From UMGS1601 sp964617585 (GTDB lineage Bacteria > Bacillota > Clostridia > Oscillospirales > Ruminococcaceae), in NCBI GenBank assembly GCA_964617585.1, contig CAZTXS010000003.1:1-64000 (forward strand): 64,000 nucleotides of DNA, read 5' to 3'. Shown piece after piece: positions 52,627 to 61,696 of this stretch (position 1 is its first letter; each line of letters begins with the position of its first letter). The notes under the pieces are model-generated. The model was not told where the DNA came from. It saw only the letters and a program-made list of their open reading frames with translations, and did not search any database. The position numbers and the translations under genes are program-made.

Positions 52627-53815
52627 CAGTGCTGACCCCCTCTAATAAAATCTGATCATAAAGAAGAAGATAACTGTCATCCGAAGTATTTTTTGACAAC
52701 ACATAATCATCTCCTTCGTAAATAACATCTATCTTTTTAAAAGTTATCTGCTGACCGAGCATAACGTACGCTCCCTTTTGTTCTCCTTGGAATCTTATTG
52801 CTTCCCTAGGGACTTTTACGCCGGTATACTCGTCAAAAATAAGCTCTGCATTGTCAAATCTGTTTTCCAAAACCGCTTCGTCAAGCTCGTTACAAATCAA
52901 AATAACTATGCTTGTGTCTGTTCCGTCGATTGGTTTAATGCTGTCAACGGTAACTCCGTATATTTTATTTGAAGAATTAAACCTTATTGAAAGCCCGTCG
53001 TTTATCAAAAATTTATTTGTATTTTCAATAATGCCCATGAACTTCCACTCATAGTTTTTCAAAAGCTTCCCGACAGCATTTTCAGGAACGGAAGGTTCTT
53101 CATCAAACAGCTTTTTAAGTTCATCAGTAGACATATTTTCAATGTCGTCGTAAGATACCAAAGATTCATAACCATCGACTGATTTTACAAAATAACCTGA
53201 GCTGTTTACTTTTATGCTGTCAACAGGGTCCTGAATCTCAGCTTTGATTTTATTTATTTCTGCTTTAATCTGCTTTATGGTCGGCTTGAAATTCTTTTCG
53301 CTTCCCGTAACAATATTATAAACATTCATTGTGTAAAGCAAATCATTGCTTTCGGAAGCAATTGAAGAATAATCCTTTTGTTGTATAAGATTAGTCAAAT
53401 TAAGATAATAGTCGTCAATTTTATTTCTTAAGGTTTCAGCCTGAACGTAGTTAGTAGTTCCCGGACTTTGAGCCCTTCTTAAATCGGACAGAGTTTTTCT
53501 TAACCGGGTCAATCTGTTTCGGTAATATATCTGATTTTCGTCATCATATATTTTAGCGACAGCAGAACCCTCAGAAATTTTTGAGCCGTCGTCATAAAGA
53601 TAATTAACAACGCCTTCAATTGTGTTATTGTATTTGATAACCTTTTCATCGCGCAGAAACATACCCTTAAAAGTTATGTTTTCATTTACGGTATATAAAA
53701 CAGCCTCTTCTGTTTCGTGAGAGTCGTTGATTTTAAAGGCTATCTGGCTTCCTACCATTATCAATATAAAAACAGATAAAGTAATGCCTAAAACTTTAAC
53801 TGTAATTGAATTCAT
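52574..53815 (-). CDS. HlyD-like membrane adaptor protein
   Basis: A 413-residue protein with one N-terminal membrane helix (residues 6-28), lipoyl/barrel-sandwich halves (NTIEGVVNYLYDDGSKISEGSAVAKIY; AVGKLLKNYEWKFMG), a coiled-coil hairpin between them, and a C-terminal barrel region (VPREAIRFQGEQKGAYVML). The plan is that of membrane-fusion adaptors. No ABC or RND partner lies in the window, and the gene sits with sepF and hfq. The role is unknown. Its last 53 bases overlap yggS. Confidence 0.75.
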   Translation of the reverse strand: MNSITVKVLGITLSVFILIMVGSQIAFKINDSHETEEAVLYTVNENITFKGMFLRDEKVIKYNNTIEGVVNYLYDDGSKISEGSAVAKIYDDENQIYYRNRLTRLRKTLSDLRRAQSPGTTNYVQAETLRNKIDDYYLNLTNLIQQKDYSSIASESNDLLYTMNVYNIVTGSEKNFKPTIKQIKAEINKIKAEIQDPVDSIKVNSSGYFVKSVDGYESLVSYDDIENMSTDELKKLFDEEPSVPENAVGKLLKNYEWKFMGIIENTNKFLINDGLSIRFNSSNKIYGVTVDSIKPIDGTDTSIVILICNELDEAVLENRFDNAELIFDEYTGVKVPREAIRFQGEQKGAYVMLGQQITFKKIDVIYEGDDYVLSKNTSDDSYLLLYDQILLEGVSTDEVVSTTTTKSESGDSG

Positions 53816-53829
53816 ATCTGTAACCTCAA

Positions 53830-54075
53830 TTAATTATCACTGTTTTCACCGTTTGAATCAAGTAAATTGATAGACCTGGACGGCGCTATTGTTGAAATTG
53901 CGTGCTTGTAAACTACATTTTGTTTTCCATCGCAGTCTAAAATGACAATATAGCTGTCAAAGCCCTTAACCAGGCCCTTGAACTGAAAGCCATTCACTAA
54001 AAAAATAGTTACCGAAATTTTTTCCTTTCTCGCCTGATTCAAAAAAACATCCTGAAGATTAATTCCTTTATTCAT
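53830..54075 (-). CDS. hfq: RNA chaperone Hfq
   Basis: An 81-residue Sm-like protein with NLQDVFLNQARKEKISVTIFLVNG (Sm1) and YKHAISTIAPSR (Sm2, K-H-A). It binds AU-rich RNA and small RNAs. Position after miaA is the conserved arrangement. AAGGAGAATTGTT precedes the ATG. Confidence 0.96.
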   Translation of the reverse strand: MNKGINLQDVFLNQARKEKISVTIFLVNGFQFKGLVKGFDSYIVILDCDGKQNVVYKHAISTIAPSRSINLLDSNGENSDN

Positions 54076-54122
54076 AACAATTCTCCTTCTTTATCTGTAA
54101 AAAAACATTCTTATTTATTGTA

Positions 54123-55064
54123 TCACATTTTTAAACATTTGGCTATATATTTTTTCACATTTTCCGAAATTTCTTCAATATTTTTAAATTTATCAACTTC
54201 TATCCAAAAAATTCGTTCATCACGCCGAAACCAGGTGAGCTGACGCTTTGCATAGCGTCTTGTTTCCTGCTTGATTTTATCGATACATTCGTCTGGAGAA
54301 GCTTTATTTTCAAAATAAGGGATAAATTCTTTATAGCCGATTGCCTGACGCGCTGTATTAAGAGTTTTACTCTTATATATTTCCTCCGCCTCGTTAATCA
54401 GACCGTCTGAAATCATTTTGTCTACACGTTTGTTAATTCTGTCATAAAGAAGCTGCCTGTCCGAAAATGTCAAGCCTATCATAACCGGATTAAATCTGCT
54501 TTCTTCCAGCTTGCTGACCTTTTTTTGTTCGGACAATCTGACTCCTGTTTTTTCATATACCTCTAAAGCTCTTATAACCCTTGAAACATTGTTTTCATGA
54601 ACAGCATTTGCCGTAACCCCGTCAACCTCTTTAAGCTTTTCCCACAGGTAATGATTTCCCTTTTCTTTTGCAAGTGATAAAAGCTTATCTCTGAATTCTT
54701 TATCTCCTGACGTTTCGTCAAATTTAATATTGTCAATAAGCGAACTTATATAAAGTCCGGTTCCCCCGGTCAGTATGGCAAGCTTTCCGCGTGAAACTAT
54801 ATCGTCAACCGCATTATTTGCAAGCTTAACATAATCGGCAACGCTGAAATCGGCGTCAGGTTCAAGAAAATCTATAAGGTGATGCTTTATTCCCTGCATT
54901 TCACTCTTTACAGGCTTAGCCGTTAATATATCCATTCCCTTGTATATCTGCATTGAATCGGCTGATACAACTTCGCCGTCAAAAAGCTTTGCAAGCTCAA
55001 CAGCTAACGCAGTTTTTCCCGTTGCCGTCGGACCAAGAACAACTATAATAGATTGTTTTGACAA
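54123..55064 (-). CDS. miaA: tRNA dimethylallyltransferase MiaA
   Basis: A 313-residue enzyme: P-loop GPTATGKTAL near the start, VSADSMQIYKGMDILTAKP, LTGGTGLYISSLIDN and RRYAKRQLTWFR. It adds dimethylallyl to A37 of tRNAs reading UNN codons. MiaB, which completes ms2i6A, is encoded upstream in the same unit. Confidence 0.96.
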   Translation of the reverse strand: MSKQSIIVVLGPTATGKTALAVELAKLFDGEVVSADSMQIYKGMDILTAKPVKSEMQGIKHHLIDFLEPDADFSVADYVKLANNAVDDIVSRGKLAILTGGTGLYISSLIDNIKFDETSGDKEFRDKLLSLAKEKGNHYLWEKLKEVDGVTANAVHENNVSRVIRALEVYEKTGVRLSEQKKVSKLEESRFNPVMIGLTFSDRQLLYDRINKRVDKMISDGLINEAEEIYKSKTLNTARQAIGYKEFIPYFENKASPDECIDKIKQETRRYAKRQLTWFRRDERIFWIEVDKFKNIEEISENVKKYIAKCLKM

Positions 55065-55079
55065 TTAAAACTCTCCTTA

Positions 55080-57035
55080 TTACACAATTCTCTTAAACTG
55101 CTTTTCTATATCTTTTTTTGACAATTTAACGCACACGGGTCTTCCGTGAGGGCAATACCTGATATTTTCATCATCAAATATCTCGTCTATCAGTTTCTGA
55201 AGCTCTATATTCTCCGATTTTATATTTCCCTTAACAGCCGCCTTGCACGCTATAGAATGATATAACTCGTCAAACAGAGATAAATTCGGATTCTGCTTAT
55301 GTTCCAGAAAATTGTGTGCAAGTTCCAAAACAATATCGGAAGCATCCGTATCTCCGACGACGGCCGGAATCCCTTTAACGTTAACAGCAGGAGAACCTGC
55401 GTCCTCTATTATAAAACCAAACTGCTCTGCTTTGTCTGAATTAGCGAGCAAAGCGTCATATTCCTCAAATGATAAAAGAACATTTTGAGGTTCAATAAGC
55501 ATTTGTGAATCGAGCTTGTCTGAGTCGTTCTTTATCTTCTCAAATATATACCTCTCGTGAGCGGCGTGCTTATCGAAAAGATACATATCGTTATCATTTT
55601 CAACAATAACATAAGTGCTGAAAACTTCTCCTATAACCTTTGGTTTTGATTTTTTATATTCATCGTCAGTAGTATCTACTTTAGCTGCGTTGTTATGCTC
55701 CTCTTTTTTCAAAAAAGAAGAACTGTCTAAAAACTTAAAATCCTTAAGCTCTTTTGAATCGTCCGGAACAAGCTTGGATATATCCGCAAAATCGGCTTCG
55801 TGAGAATCCTTGCTTGTATATTCCCGCTTTGGAGCTTCAACTTGGTTCGTATCAGAAAAAGTCTTTGAAAAAGTTTTTATTTGAATATTATCAGAGGCGT
55901 TTGATTTAAAGTTCTGTTCAGCCTTTTTATCGGGTTTGTCGTCAAAAGCAATAGCTGTCTGAACTCCTTTATCCGGCTTGCTGAACTGATATAGTTCATT
56001 TTCAGCGAAATTTTTACTGCTTTCAAGTTTCAGTTCCTTAGGCGACGAATCCTGAAGAAGAGCATTTTTTACAGCAAAATAAACGCTTTCATATATCATT
56101 TTTTCATTGGAGAACTTGACCTCGATTTTGGCAGGATGAACATTTACGTCAACCAATTCAGGGGGAATATCAAGAAACAGAACGCAGGCGGGGAATTTCC
56201 CGGTCATAATCTGATTCTTATACGCCTCCTCAAGCGAAACCATACAGGTAACCGATTTTACATAACGGTGATTTATAAAGAAGTTCTGAAAGGATCTTTT
56301 GGCTCTTGCGTCAAGAGGCTTAACGGTATAGCCACTGACAGTAATTCCGTTATATGAATAATCAACCGGGATAAGAGTTTCTGCAAAGCTCTTTCCGAAT
56401 ACCGAATAAACAGCAGAAAACATCTTTCCGTCACCGGCTGTTATCAGCTCAGTTTTATTGTCCCTGATAAGCTTAAAGGATATTTCAGGGTGCGACAATG
56501 CTAGCTTTGAAACAACGCCTGAAATCGCATTACCCTCAGTAACGTCTTTCTTTAAAAACTTCAGCCTTGCAGGAACATTATAAAAAATATCCCTTATAAC
56601 TATTGTTGTGCCGTCGGGGCAGCCCGATTTTTCATTAATTTTCTCCTCCGAGCCTTCAATAACATAGTGGGTTCCGTATTCTTCATCTGCAACCTTTGAA
56701 AGCACTTCTGCTTTTGAAACGGCGCAAACAGAAGCCAAAGCTTCTCCGCGAAAACCAAGAGTAAGAATTTTATCCAAATCGTCCTTGGAGCTTATCTTGC
56801 TGGTGGCATGGCGAAGAAAAGCCAGAGGAATATCCTCTCCTGACATTCCGCAGCCGTTATCTGTTATTCTCATATATGTACGGCCGCCGTTTTTTATTTC
56901 CACGGTAATTACATTAGCTCCCGAATCTATTGAGTTTTCCAAAAGCTCTTTAATGACGGAGGACGGTCGTTCGATGACCTCCCCCGCCGCTATAAGCTCG
57001 GAAACTTCCTTTGTCAGAACATTAATCCTCGGCAT
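55080..57035 (-). CDS. mutL: DNA mismatch repair protein MutL
   Basis: A 651-residue MutL with GHKL ATPase motifs (ELLENSIDSGAN, DNGCGM, GFRGEAL) and a C-terminal dimerisation and endonuclease domain. The metal motif reads DKHAAHERYIFE, with lysine where most have glutamine, followed by ACP-like YCPHGRP. The 130-residue linker (about 340-470) is low in conservation. It follows mutS by 14 bases. Confidence 0.95.
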   Translation of the reverse strand: MPRINVLTKEVSELIAAGEVIERPSSVIKELLENSIDSGANVITVEIKNGGRTYMRITDNGCGMSGEDIPLAFLRHATSKISSKDDLDKILTLGFRGEALASVCAVSKAEVLSKVADEEYGTHYVIEGSEEKINEKSGCPDGTTIVIRDIFYNVPARLKFLKKDVTEGNAISGVVSKLALSHPEISFKLIRDNKTELITAGDGKMFSAVYSVFGKSFAETLIPVDYSYNGITVSGYTVKPLDARAKRSFQNFFINHRYVKSVTCMVSLEEAYKNQIMTGKFPACVLFLDIPPELVDVNVHPAKIEVKFSNEKMIYESVYFAVKNALLQDSSPKELKLESSKNFAENELYQFSKPDKGVQTAIAFDDKPDKKAEQNFKSNASDNIQIKTFSKTFSDTNQVEAPKREYTSKDSHEADFADISKLVPDDSKELKDFKFLDSSSFLKKEEHNNAAKVDTTDDEYKKSKPKVIGEVFSTYVIVENDNDMYLFDKHAAHERYIFEKIKNDSDKLDSQMLIEPQNVLLSFEEYDALLANSDKAEQFGFIIEDAGSPAVNVKGIPAVVGDTDASDIVLELAHNFLEHKQNPNLSLFDELYHSIACKAAVKGNIKSENIELQKLIDEIFDDENIRYCPHGRPVCVKLSKKDIEKQFKRIV

Positions 57036-57049
57036 AACAATCTCCTCGA

Positions 57050-59659
57050 TCAGATATATTTTAAAATATCTTTTATATATAACCTAAGTTCTTCGTCATT
57101 CATTTCATCGACATTTGTTTTCCTGAGTTTTTCTATAGCGATTTTTTCATTTATACTGTCCATGTCCAACTGCATATCATCCTTAGAAGATACGCTAGCA
57201 GATTTGTTTTCTTCTTCAAATCGCTCCAGCAATTCATTTGCACGGTTAATTATTTTGGAAGGCAGTCCTGCAAGCTTTGCAACCTCAATACCATAGCTTT
57301 CGTCAACGCCGCCCCTGACAATTTTTCTTAAAAACTTGATTCCCTGATTAGTTCGCTTGACCGCCACGCTGTAATTTTTAACGCCGTCAAGCTCGTTCTC
57401 AAGCTCAATAAGCTCATGATAATGCGTTGCAAATAAAGTTTTGCAGCCGAGCTTTTTAGAGCCTGAAATATATTCTGCGACGCTTCTTGCGATGCTTATT
57501 CCGTCAAAGGTTGAGGTTCCCCGTCCGACCTCGTCTAAAATAACAAGGCTGTTCTTAGTCGCATTTTTAACTATTTCGGCAACCTCGCTCATTTCGACCA
57601 TAAATGTAGACTGACCTGAGGTAAGATCGTCCGAAGCTCCGACTCTTGTGAAAATCTGATCTACAACTGAAATCTTCGCATATTCACAAGGCACAAAGGA
57701 TCCTATCTGTGCCATAAGAGTTATAAGCGCTATCTGGCGCATATATGTTGATTTACCCGACATATTCGGACCTGTTATAACGCTCATCTTATTTTCGGTT
57801 AAATCAAGATATGCGTCATTAGGCACGAACATTTCTTCCTTCTGCATAAGCTCAACAACAGGGTGTCTGCCCTTTTTAATATCAATTACGCCGTCAATAG
57901 CTATTTCAGGCTTGGAATAATTATTTGCAACCGCTACCGTTGCAAACGACGACAAGACGTCGATTAATGCCAATGCCGAAGCAGTTTCCTGAACTACATT
58001 AAGCTGTTTAGCAATATAATCTCTGATTTCAACAAAGATTTCCTGCTCTAAGGTTATAATCTTATCATTTGCGCTGAGAATCGTATTTTCCGCATTTTTA
58101 AGCTCTTCCGTTATGTATCTCTCGCAGTTAGTGAGCGTTTGCTTTCTGATATATGTTTCGGGAACTAAGCTTATATTGGATTTGGTAACCTCGATATAAT
58201 AGCCGAACACACGGTTGTAACCGATTTTAAGATTTTTAATACCTGTTCTTTCTCTTTCCTTTTTAGCGATGTTGTCAATAATACTTTTTCCGCCGTGAAT
58301 TATATCACGAAGCTCGTCCAGGTCTTTGTTAAAGCCCTCATTTATAACTCCTCCGTCCTTAGTGTTAATCGGAGGCTCGTCAACGATTGAATTTTCAATC
58401 AGATTTGCAACGTCCTCTAAGGTAGAAATTTTAGAATTTTCTGAAATTAAAAGCTTAGACGAAAAGCATGACAATATCCTTTTGATCTCAGGAAGCTTTC
58501 GGGCGGTTGCCGACAAAGCCTTTAAGTCCCTTGGAGTTGCCGTTTTGTACATTACCCTTGTCATAAGACGTTCAATATCGTAAACTCCGGCTAATGCTTC
58601 GACTAAATCTCCCAAAGCAACAGGATTTTGAGTAAGCTGCTCAACAGCGTCAAGTCTTTGAATTATCTTAGCCGGATTAGTCAAAGGCTGATCAATAAAC
58701 GTTTTGAGAAGCCTTTTCCCCATAGAGGTTTTGTTTTTATCCAGAACCCATAAAAGCGAACCTTTCTTTTCTTTGTTTCTTAAAGTTTCGGTAAGCTCCA
58801 GATTCCTCCTAGCCGTAAAGCCGAGGGTCATAAAGGAATCATTCTCATGCTTTGTTATATTGGTGAATCTGCCTATCAAAGCCTTTTGCGTATCATAAAT
58901 ATATCTGAACAAGCCGCAGACAGAATTAGCTTCTGCATTATCTTCATTTACAGAAAGCGCTGAAATGTCTTTAACAGAAAATTGTTCGCAGACAATATCC
59001 TCGTTGGCTGATAAATCAAAATTCTCGTCTACCAAAACTGAAACGCTGGATTTCAGCTTATCATTTATAAACGATGTGACTTCGGAAAGCTTCAGCACTT
59101 TATCATTTATCAGAATCTCGACCGGTTCAAACCTTGATAATTCGTTTATAACGTTTGAAACCGGGTCTTTCCCTCTAAATAAATATAAATGCACCTCTCC
59201 CGTTGAAATGTCAGCCATACAAAGCGAAATTTCATCTTCATTGCAGTATAAAGAACATATGTAATTGTTTTCTGTTTCATCAAGCATACTGCTTTCAATC
59301 AGCGTTCCGGGAGTTACTACCCTTACGACCTCTCTGCTTACAAGTCCCTTGGCTTGAGCGGGATCTTCGGTTTGTTCACATATGGCTACCATAAAGCCTT
59401 TGTCAATAAGCTTTTTTAAATAAACGTCGCAAGCGTGGTAAGGAACCCCGCACATGGGAGCTCTCTCCTCCAAGCCGCAGTCACGGCCTGTCAGGGTGAT
59501 TTCAAGCTCGCGAGAAACAATTATTGCGTCATCGAAAAACATTTCATAAAAGTCGCCCAGACGATAAAAAACGATATGGTTCATATAATTCTTTTTTACT
59601 TCAACATATTTTTGCATCATAGGAGATAATTTTGATACGTCAACATCTGCTAATACCAC
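57050..59659 (-). CDS. mutS: DNA mismatch repair protein MutS
   Basis: An 869-residue MutS: mismatch-binding domain with the F-x-E motif (YRLGDFYEMFFDDA), connector, lever and clamp domains, and ATPase with GPNMSGKST, DEVGRGTSTFDG and TLFATHYHEL. It recognises mismatches and recruits MutL, encoded next. Confidence 0.97.
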   Translation of the reverse strand: MVLADVDVSKLSPMMQKYVEVKKNYMNHIVFYRLGDFYEMFFDDAIIVSRELEITLTGRDCGLEERAPMCGVPYHACDVYLKKLIDKGFMVAICEQTEDPAQAKGLVSREVVRVVTPGTLIESSMLDETENNYICSLYCNEDEISLCMADISTGEVHLYLFRGKDPVSNVINELSRFEPVEILINDKVLKLSEVTSFINDKLKSSVSVLVDENFDLSANEDIVCEQFSVKDISALSVNEDNAEANSVCGLFRYIYDTQKALIGRFTNITKHENDSFMTLGFTARRNLELTETLRNKEKKGSLLWVLDKNKTSMGKRLLKTFIDQPLTNPAKIIQRLDAVEQLTQNPVALGDLVEALAGVYDIERLMTRVMYKTATPRDLKALSATARKLPEIKRILSCFSSKLLISENSKISTLEDVANLIENSIVDEPPINTKDGGVINEGFNKDLDELRDIIHGGKSIIDNIAKKERERTGIKNLKIGYNRVFGYYIEVTKSNISLVPETYIRKQTLTNCERYITEELKNAENTILSANDKIITLEQEIFVEIRDYIAKQLNVVQETASALALIDVLSSFATVAVANNYSKPEIAIDGVIDIKKGRHPVVELMQKEEMFVPNDAYLDLTENKMSVITGPNMSGKSTYMRQIALITLMAQIGSFVPCEYAKISVVDQIFTRVGASDDLTSGQSTFMVEMSEVAEIVKNATKNSLVILDEVGRGTSTFDGISIARSVAEYISGSKKLGCKTLFATHYHELIELENELDGVKNYSVAVKRTNQGIKFLRKIVRGGVDESYGIEVAKLAGLPSKIINRANELLERFEEENKSASVSSKDDMQLDMDSINEKIAIEKLRKTNVDEMNDEELRLYIKDILKYI

Positions 59660-59691
59660 TTGAATTCACTTCCTTAAATCATATTTTAAAC

Positions 59692-60102
59692 TTAGTGACA
59701 GCCTCCGCAGGTGGAACAGCTTCCTCCGCAGCTTGCAGGCTGTTCTTCAGGACAGGTCATAGGATCTTCGCCGTTTGCCGCCATGCTGATTATATAATTT
59801 ACCGAGTTTAAAAGCTTATCTACAGCCTGCTGAGCTTCGTTAAACTCTGCCATATTTGTATTATCCATGATTTTAGCGTAGATTTCCTTTAATTCGCCGT
59901 CAAGCTTCTTCAAGACATCACTGTCTTTTTCTTCCTTCTGCATCTCCTGATTAAGCTGCATTCTTTTAACATTGAATTCGCCGATCATATTCTGAAGCTC
60001 CGTATCCTTGTCGTTCCTTTCCTTAGCCGACTGATACTTCTTGTATCTTTCATCCTCCTGAAGGGCTTTTCCAAGCTCTCTTGCCAATTCAATTACAGTC
60101 AT
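59692..60102 (-). CDS. YlbF/YmcA (RicF/RicA) family protein with cysteine-rich tail
   Basis: A 136-residue helical protein of the YlbF/YmcA family (ELARELGKALQEDERYKKYQ, LNQEMQKEEKD). The last 20 residues hold five cysteines at 117, 125, 129, 132 and 135. In Bacillus, YmcA-YlbF-YaaT form a complex with 4Fe-4S clusters that aids RNase Y and affects MiaB-dependent tRNA thiolation. The direct downstream neighbour of miaB here fits that link. AAGGAG lies before the ATG. Confidence 0.85.
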   Translation of the reverse strand: MTVIELARELGKALQEDERYKKYQSAKERNDKDTELQNMIGEFNVKRMQLNQEMQKEEKDSDVLKKLDGELKEIYAKIMDNTNMAEFNEAQQAVDKLLNSVNYIISMAANGEDPMTCPEEQPASCGGSCSTCGGCH

Positions 60103-60123
60103 ATTACATTCTCCTTTAAAATT

Positions 60124-61512
60124 TTATTTTACAATTTCACCGAGCATTGCCCAGTTCATTGTTTTAGTTATTTTAACATTGACAAATTCGCCTATAAGGC
60201 TTTTATCACCGACAAATTCAACAATAATATTTTCATTGCTTCTGCCTTGAAGATGTTTTTCAGACGTTCTTCCCTCTCCGTCCGCTAAAACCTGCACGGT
60301 TTTTCCGATAAATCGAGAAAGCCATGAAACAGTAACCTCTCTATGCTCCAAAAGAAGCTCCCGAAGCCACAATCCCTTTTGCTTATCGCTGATATTGTCC
60401 TCCATTAAAGCGGCTTTTGTCCCGCTTCTTTTTGAATATACAAATGAATATATATTATCAAATTTAAATCTCTTTACAGCTTCCTTTGTCTGACAAAACT
60501 CCTCGTATGTTTCACCGGGAAACCCGACTATAATATCGCTTGTAAAGGAAAAGTCAGGTTTTTTGTCCCTTGCATAATTAATTATCCGAGCATATTCCTC
60601 CAGTGTGTATCTTCGGTTCATCTCATGAAGAATCCTGTCGCAGCCCGACTGCATGGGAAGATGCAGATGCTTGCAAACCTTGTCACATTCTAAAATTGTG
60701 TCAATCAGTTCGTGAGTGGCGTCCTTAGGATGAGAACTCATAAAACGAATCCTGAAATCGCCGTCGATGGAGTTAAGCTTTCTCAAAAGATTGGGAAAAC
60801 CATAGCCGTAGGAATTTACATTCTGACCGAGCAAGGTTATTTCCTTATATCCCGACCTAACCAGATCATAAACCTCATCATATACGGCGTCAACGGATCT
60901 TGAACACTCTCGTCCCCTTACATATGGTACTATACAATATGTGCAAAAGTTATTGCATCCATACATTATAGGAACGCTCGCCTTAATCTTATCGTCACGG
61001 AGCTGCTTAAAGTTTTCGTTAATTTCGCTTTTCCGCTCTGTGATATTGAACACTCGTTTTCTGTCTTTCAAAACCTCGTAAAGCATTTCATAAAACTGAT
61101 TAAAAGCAAACGTGCCGAAAACAAGATCAATCTGTTTGTATTTTTGCTTTATACGCTCGGCAATATGCTTCTGCTGAGCCATACAGCCGCAAATGCATAC
61201 AACTGCGTCAGGTCTTTTTTTCTTAATATGCTTGTATTCGCCTATTGTTCCGAAAACCCTGTCCTCTGCATTTTCTCTGACTGCGCAAGTGTTAAGGATT
61301 ATCAAAGAAGCGTCTTGCTCGTTATCCGTAAACCCATAGCCTATTTCTTTAATAAGACCCTTTAATTTTTCGCCGTCAGTTACATTTTGCTGACAGCCGA
61401 AAGAGTGCAGATAACAAAGCGGAGCGGTATACCCGTATATTTCGGTTATTAACCTTTTCAGATTATCAACCGAAAAATCATTATTAATACAACATATAGA
61501 TTCGTTTATCAA
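60124..61512 (-). CDS. miaB: tRNA-2-methylthio-N6-dimethylallyladenosine synthase MiaB
   Basis: A 462-residue methylthiotransferase: three N-terminal cluster cysteines (HSFGCQQNVTD, LNTCAVRENAEDRV, CICGCMAQQ), radical-SAM C-x3-C-x2-C in CNNFCTYCIVPYVRG, and a TRAM domain. It adds the methylthio group to i6A37. The start is TTG 61,512, with AAGGAG seven bases before it. The N-terminal leader of about 30 residues is somewhat longer than usual. Confidence 0.95.
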   Translation of the reverse strand: MINESICCINNDFSVDNLKRLITEIYGYTAPLCYLHSFGCQQNVTDGEKLKGLIKEIGYGFTDNEQDASLIILNTCAVRENAEDRVFGTIGEYKHIKKKRPDAVVCICGCMAQQKHIAERIKQKYKQIDLVFGTFAFNQFYEMLYEVLKDRKRVFNITERKSEINENFKQLRDDKIKASVPIMYGCNNFCTYCIVPYVRGRECSRSVDAVYDEVYDLVRSGYKEITLLGQNVNSYGYGFPNLLRKLNSIDGDFRIRFMSSHPKDATHELIDTILECDKVCKHLHLPMQSGCDRILHEMNRRYTLEEYARIINYARDKKPDFSFTSDIIVGFPGETYEEFCQTKEAVKRFKFDNIYSFVYSKRSGTKAALMEDNISDKQKGLWLRELLLEHREVTVSWLSRFIGKTVQVLADGEGRTSEKHLQGRSNENIIVEFVGDKSLIGEFVNVKITKTMNWAMLGEIVK

Positions 61513-61543
61513 AATAACGCTCCTTTTTAATTATATATAGTGT

Positions 61544-61572
61544 ATTATATCATATAACAAAGGCTATTTCAA
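61544..61572 (-). promoter_or_regulatory. Promoter of the miaB-ileS unit
   Basis: Minus strand: TTGAAA (61,567-61,572), 17-base spacer, TATAAT (61,544-61,549). It probably drives all twelve genes to ileS, since spacing is tight throughout. Confidence 0.8.
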
Positions 61573-61594
61573 GTAAATTTGCTATTTTTTTGAA

Positions 61595-61623
61595 TTGCAA
61601 ATGATTTTTTTCTGTGTTATACT
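61595..61623 (+). promoter_or_regulatory. Promoter of the dnaD-dnaI pair
   Basis: TTGCAA (61,595-61,600), 17-base spacer, TATACT (61,618-61,623). It diverges from the miaB promoter; the two -35 boxes are 22 bases apart, so the two polymerases cannot easily bind together. Confidence 0.7.
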
Positions 61624-61696
61624 AATTTTAAGTTTCCATGTCGGATTTATTTTCATTTGTGGTTTTATTTAGATTTTATAATTCTTGAGGTGCGTA

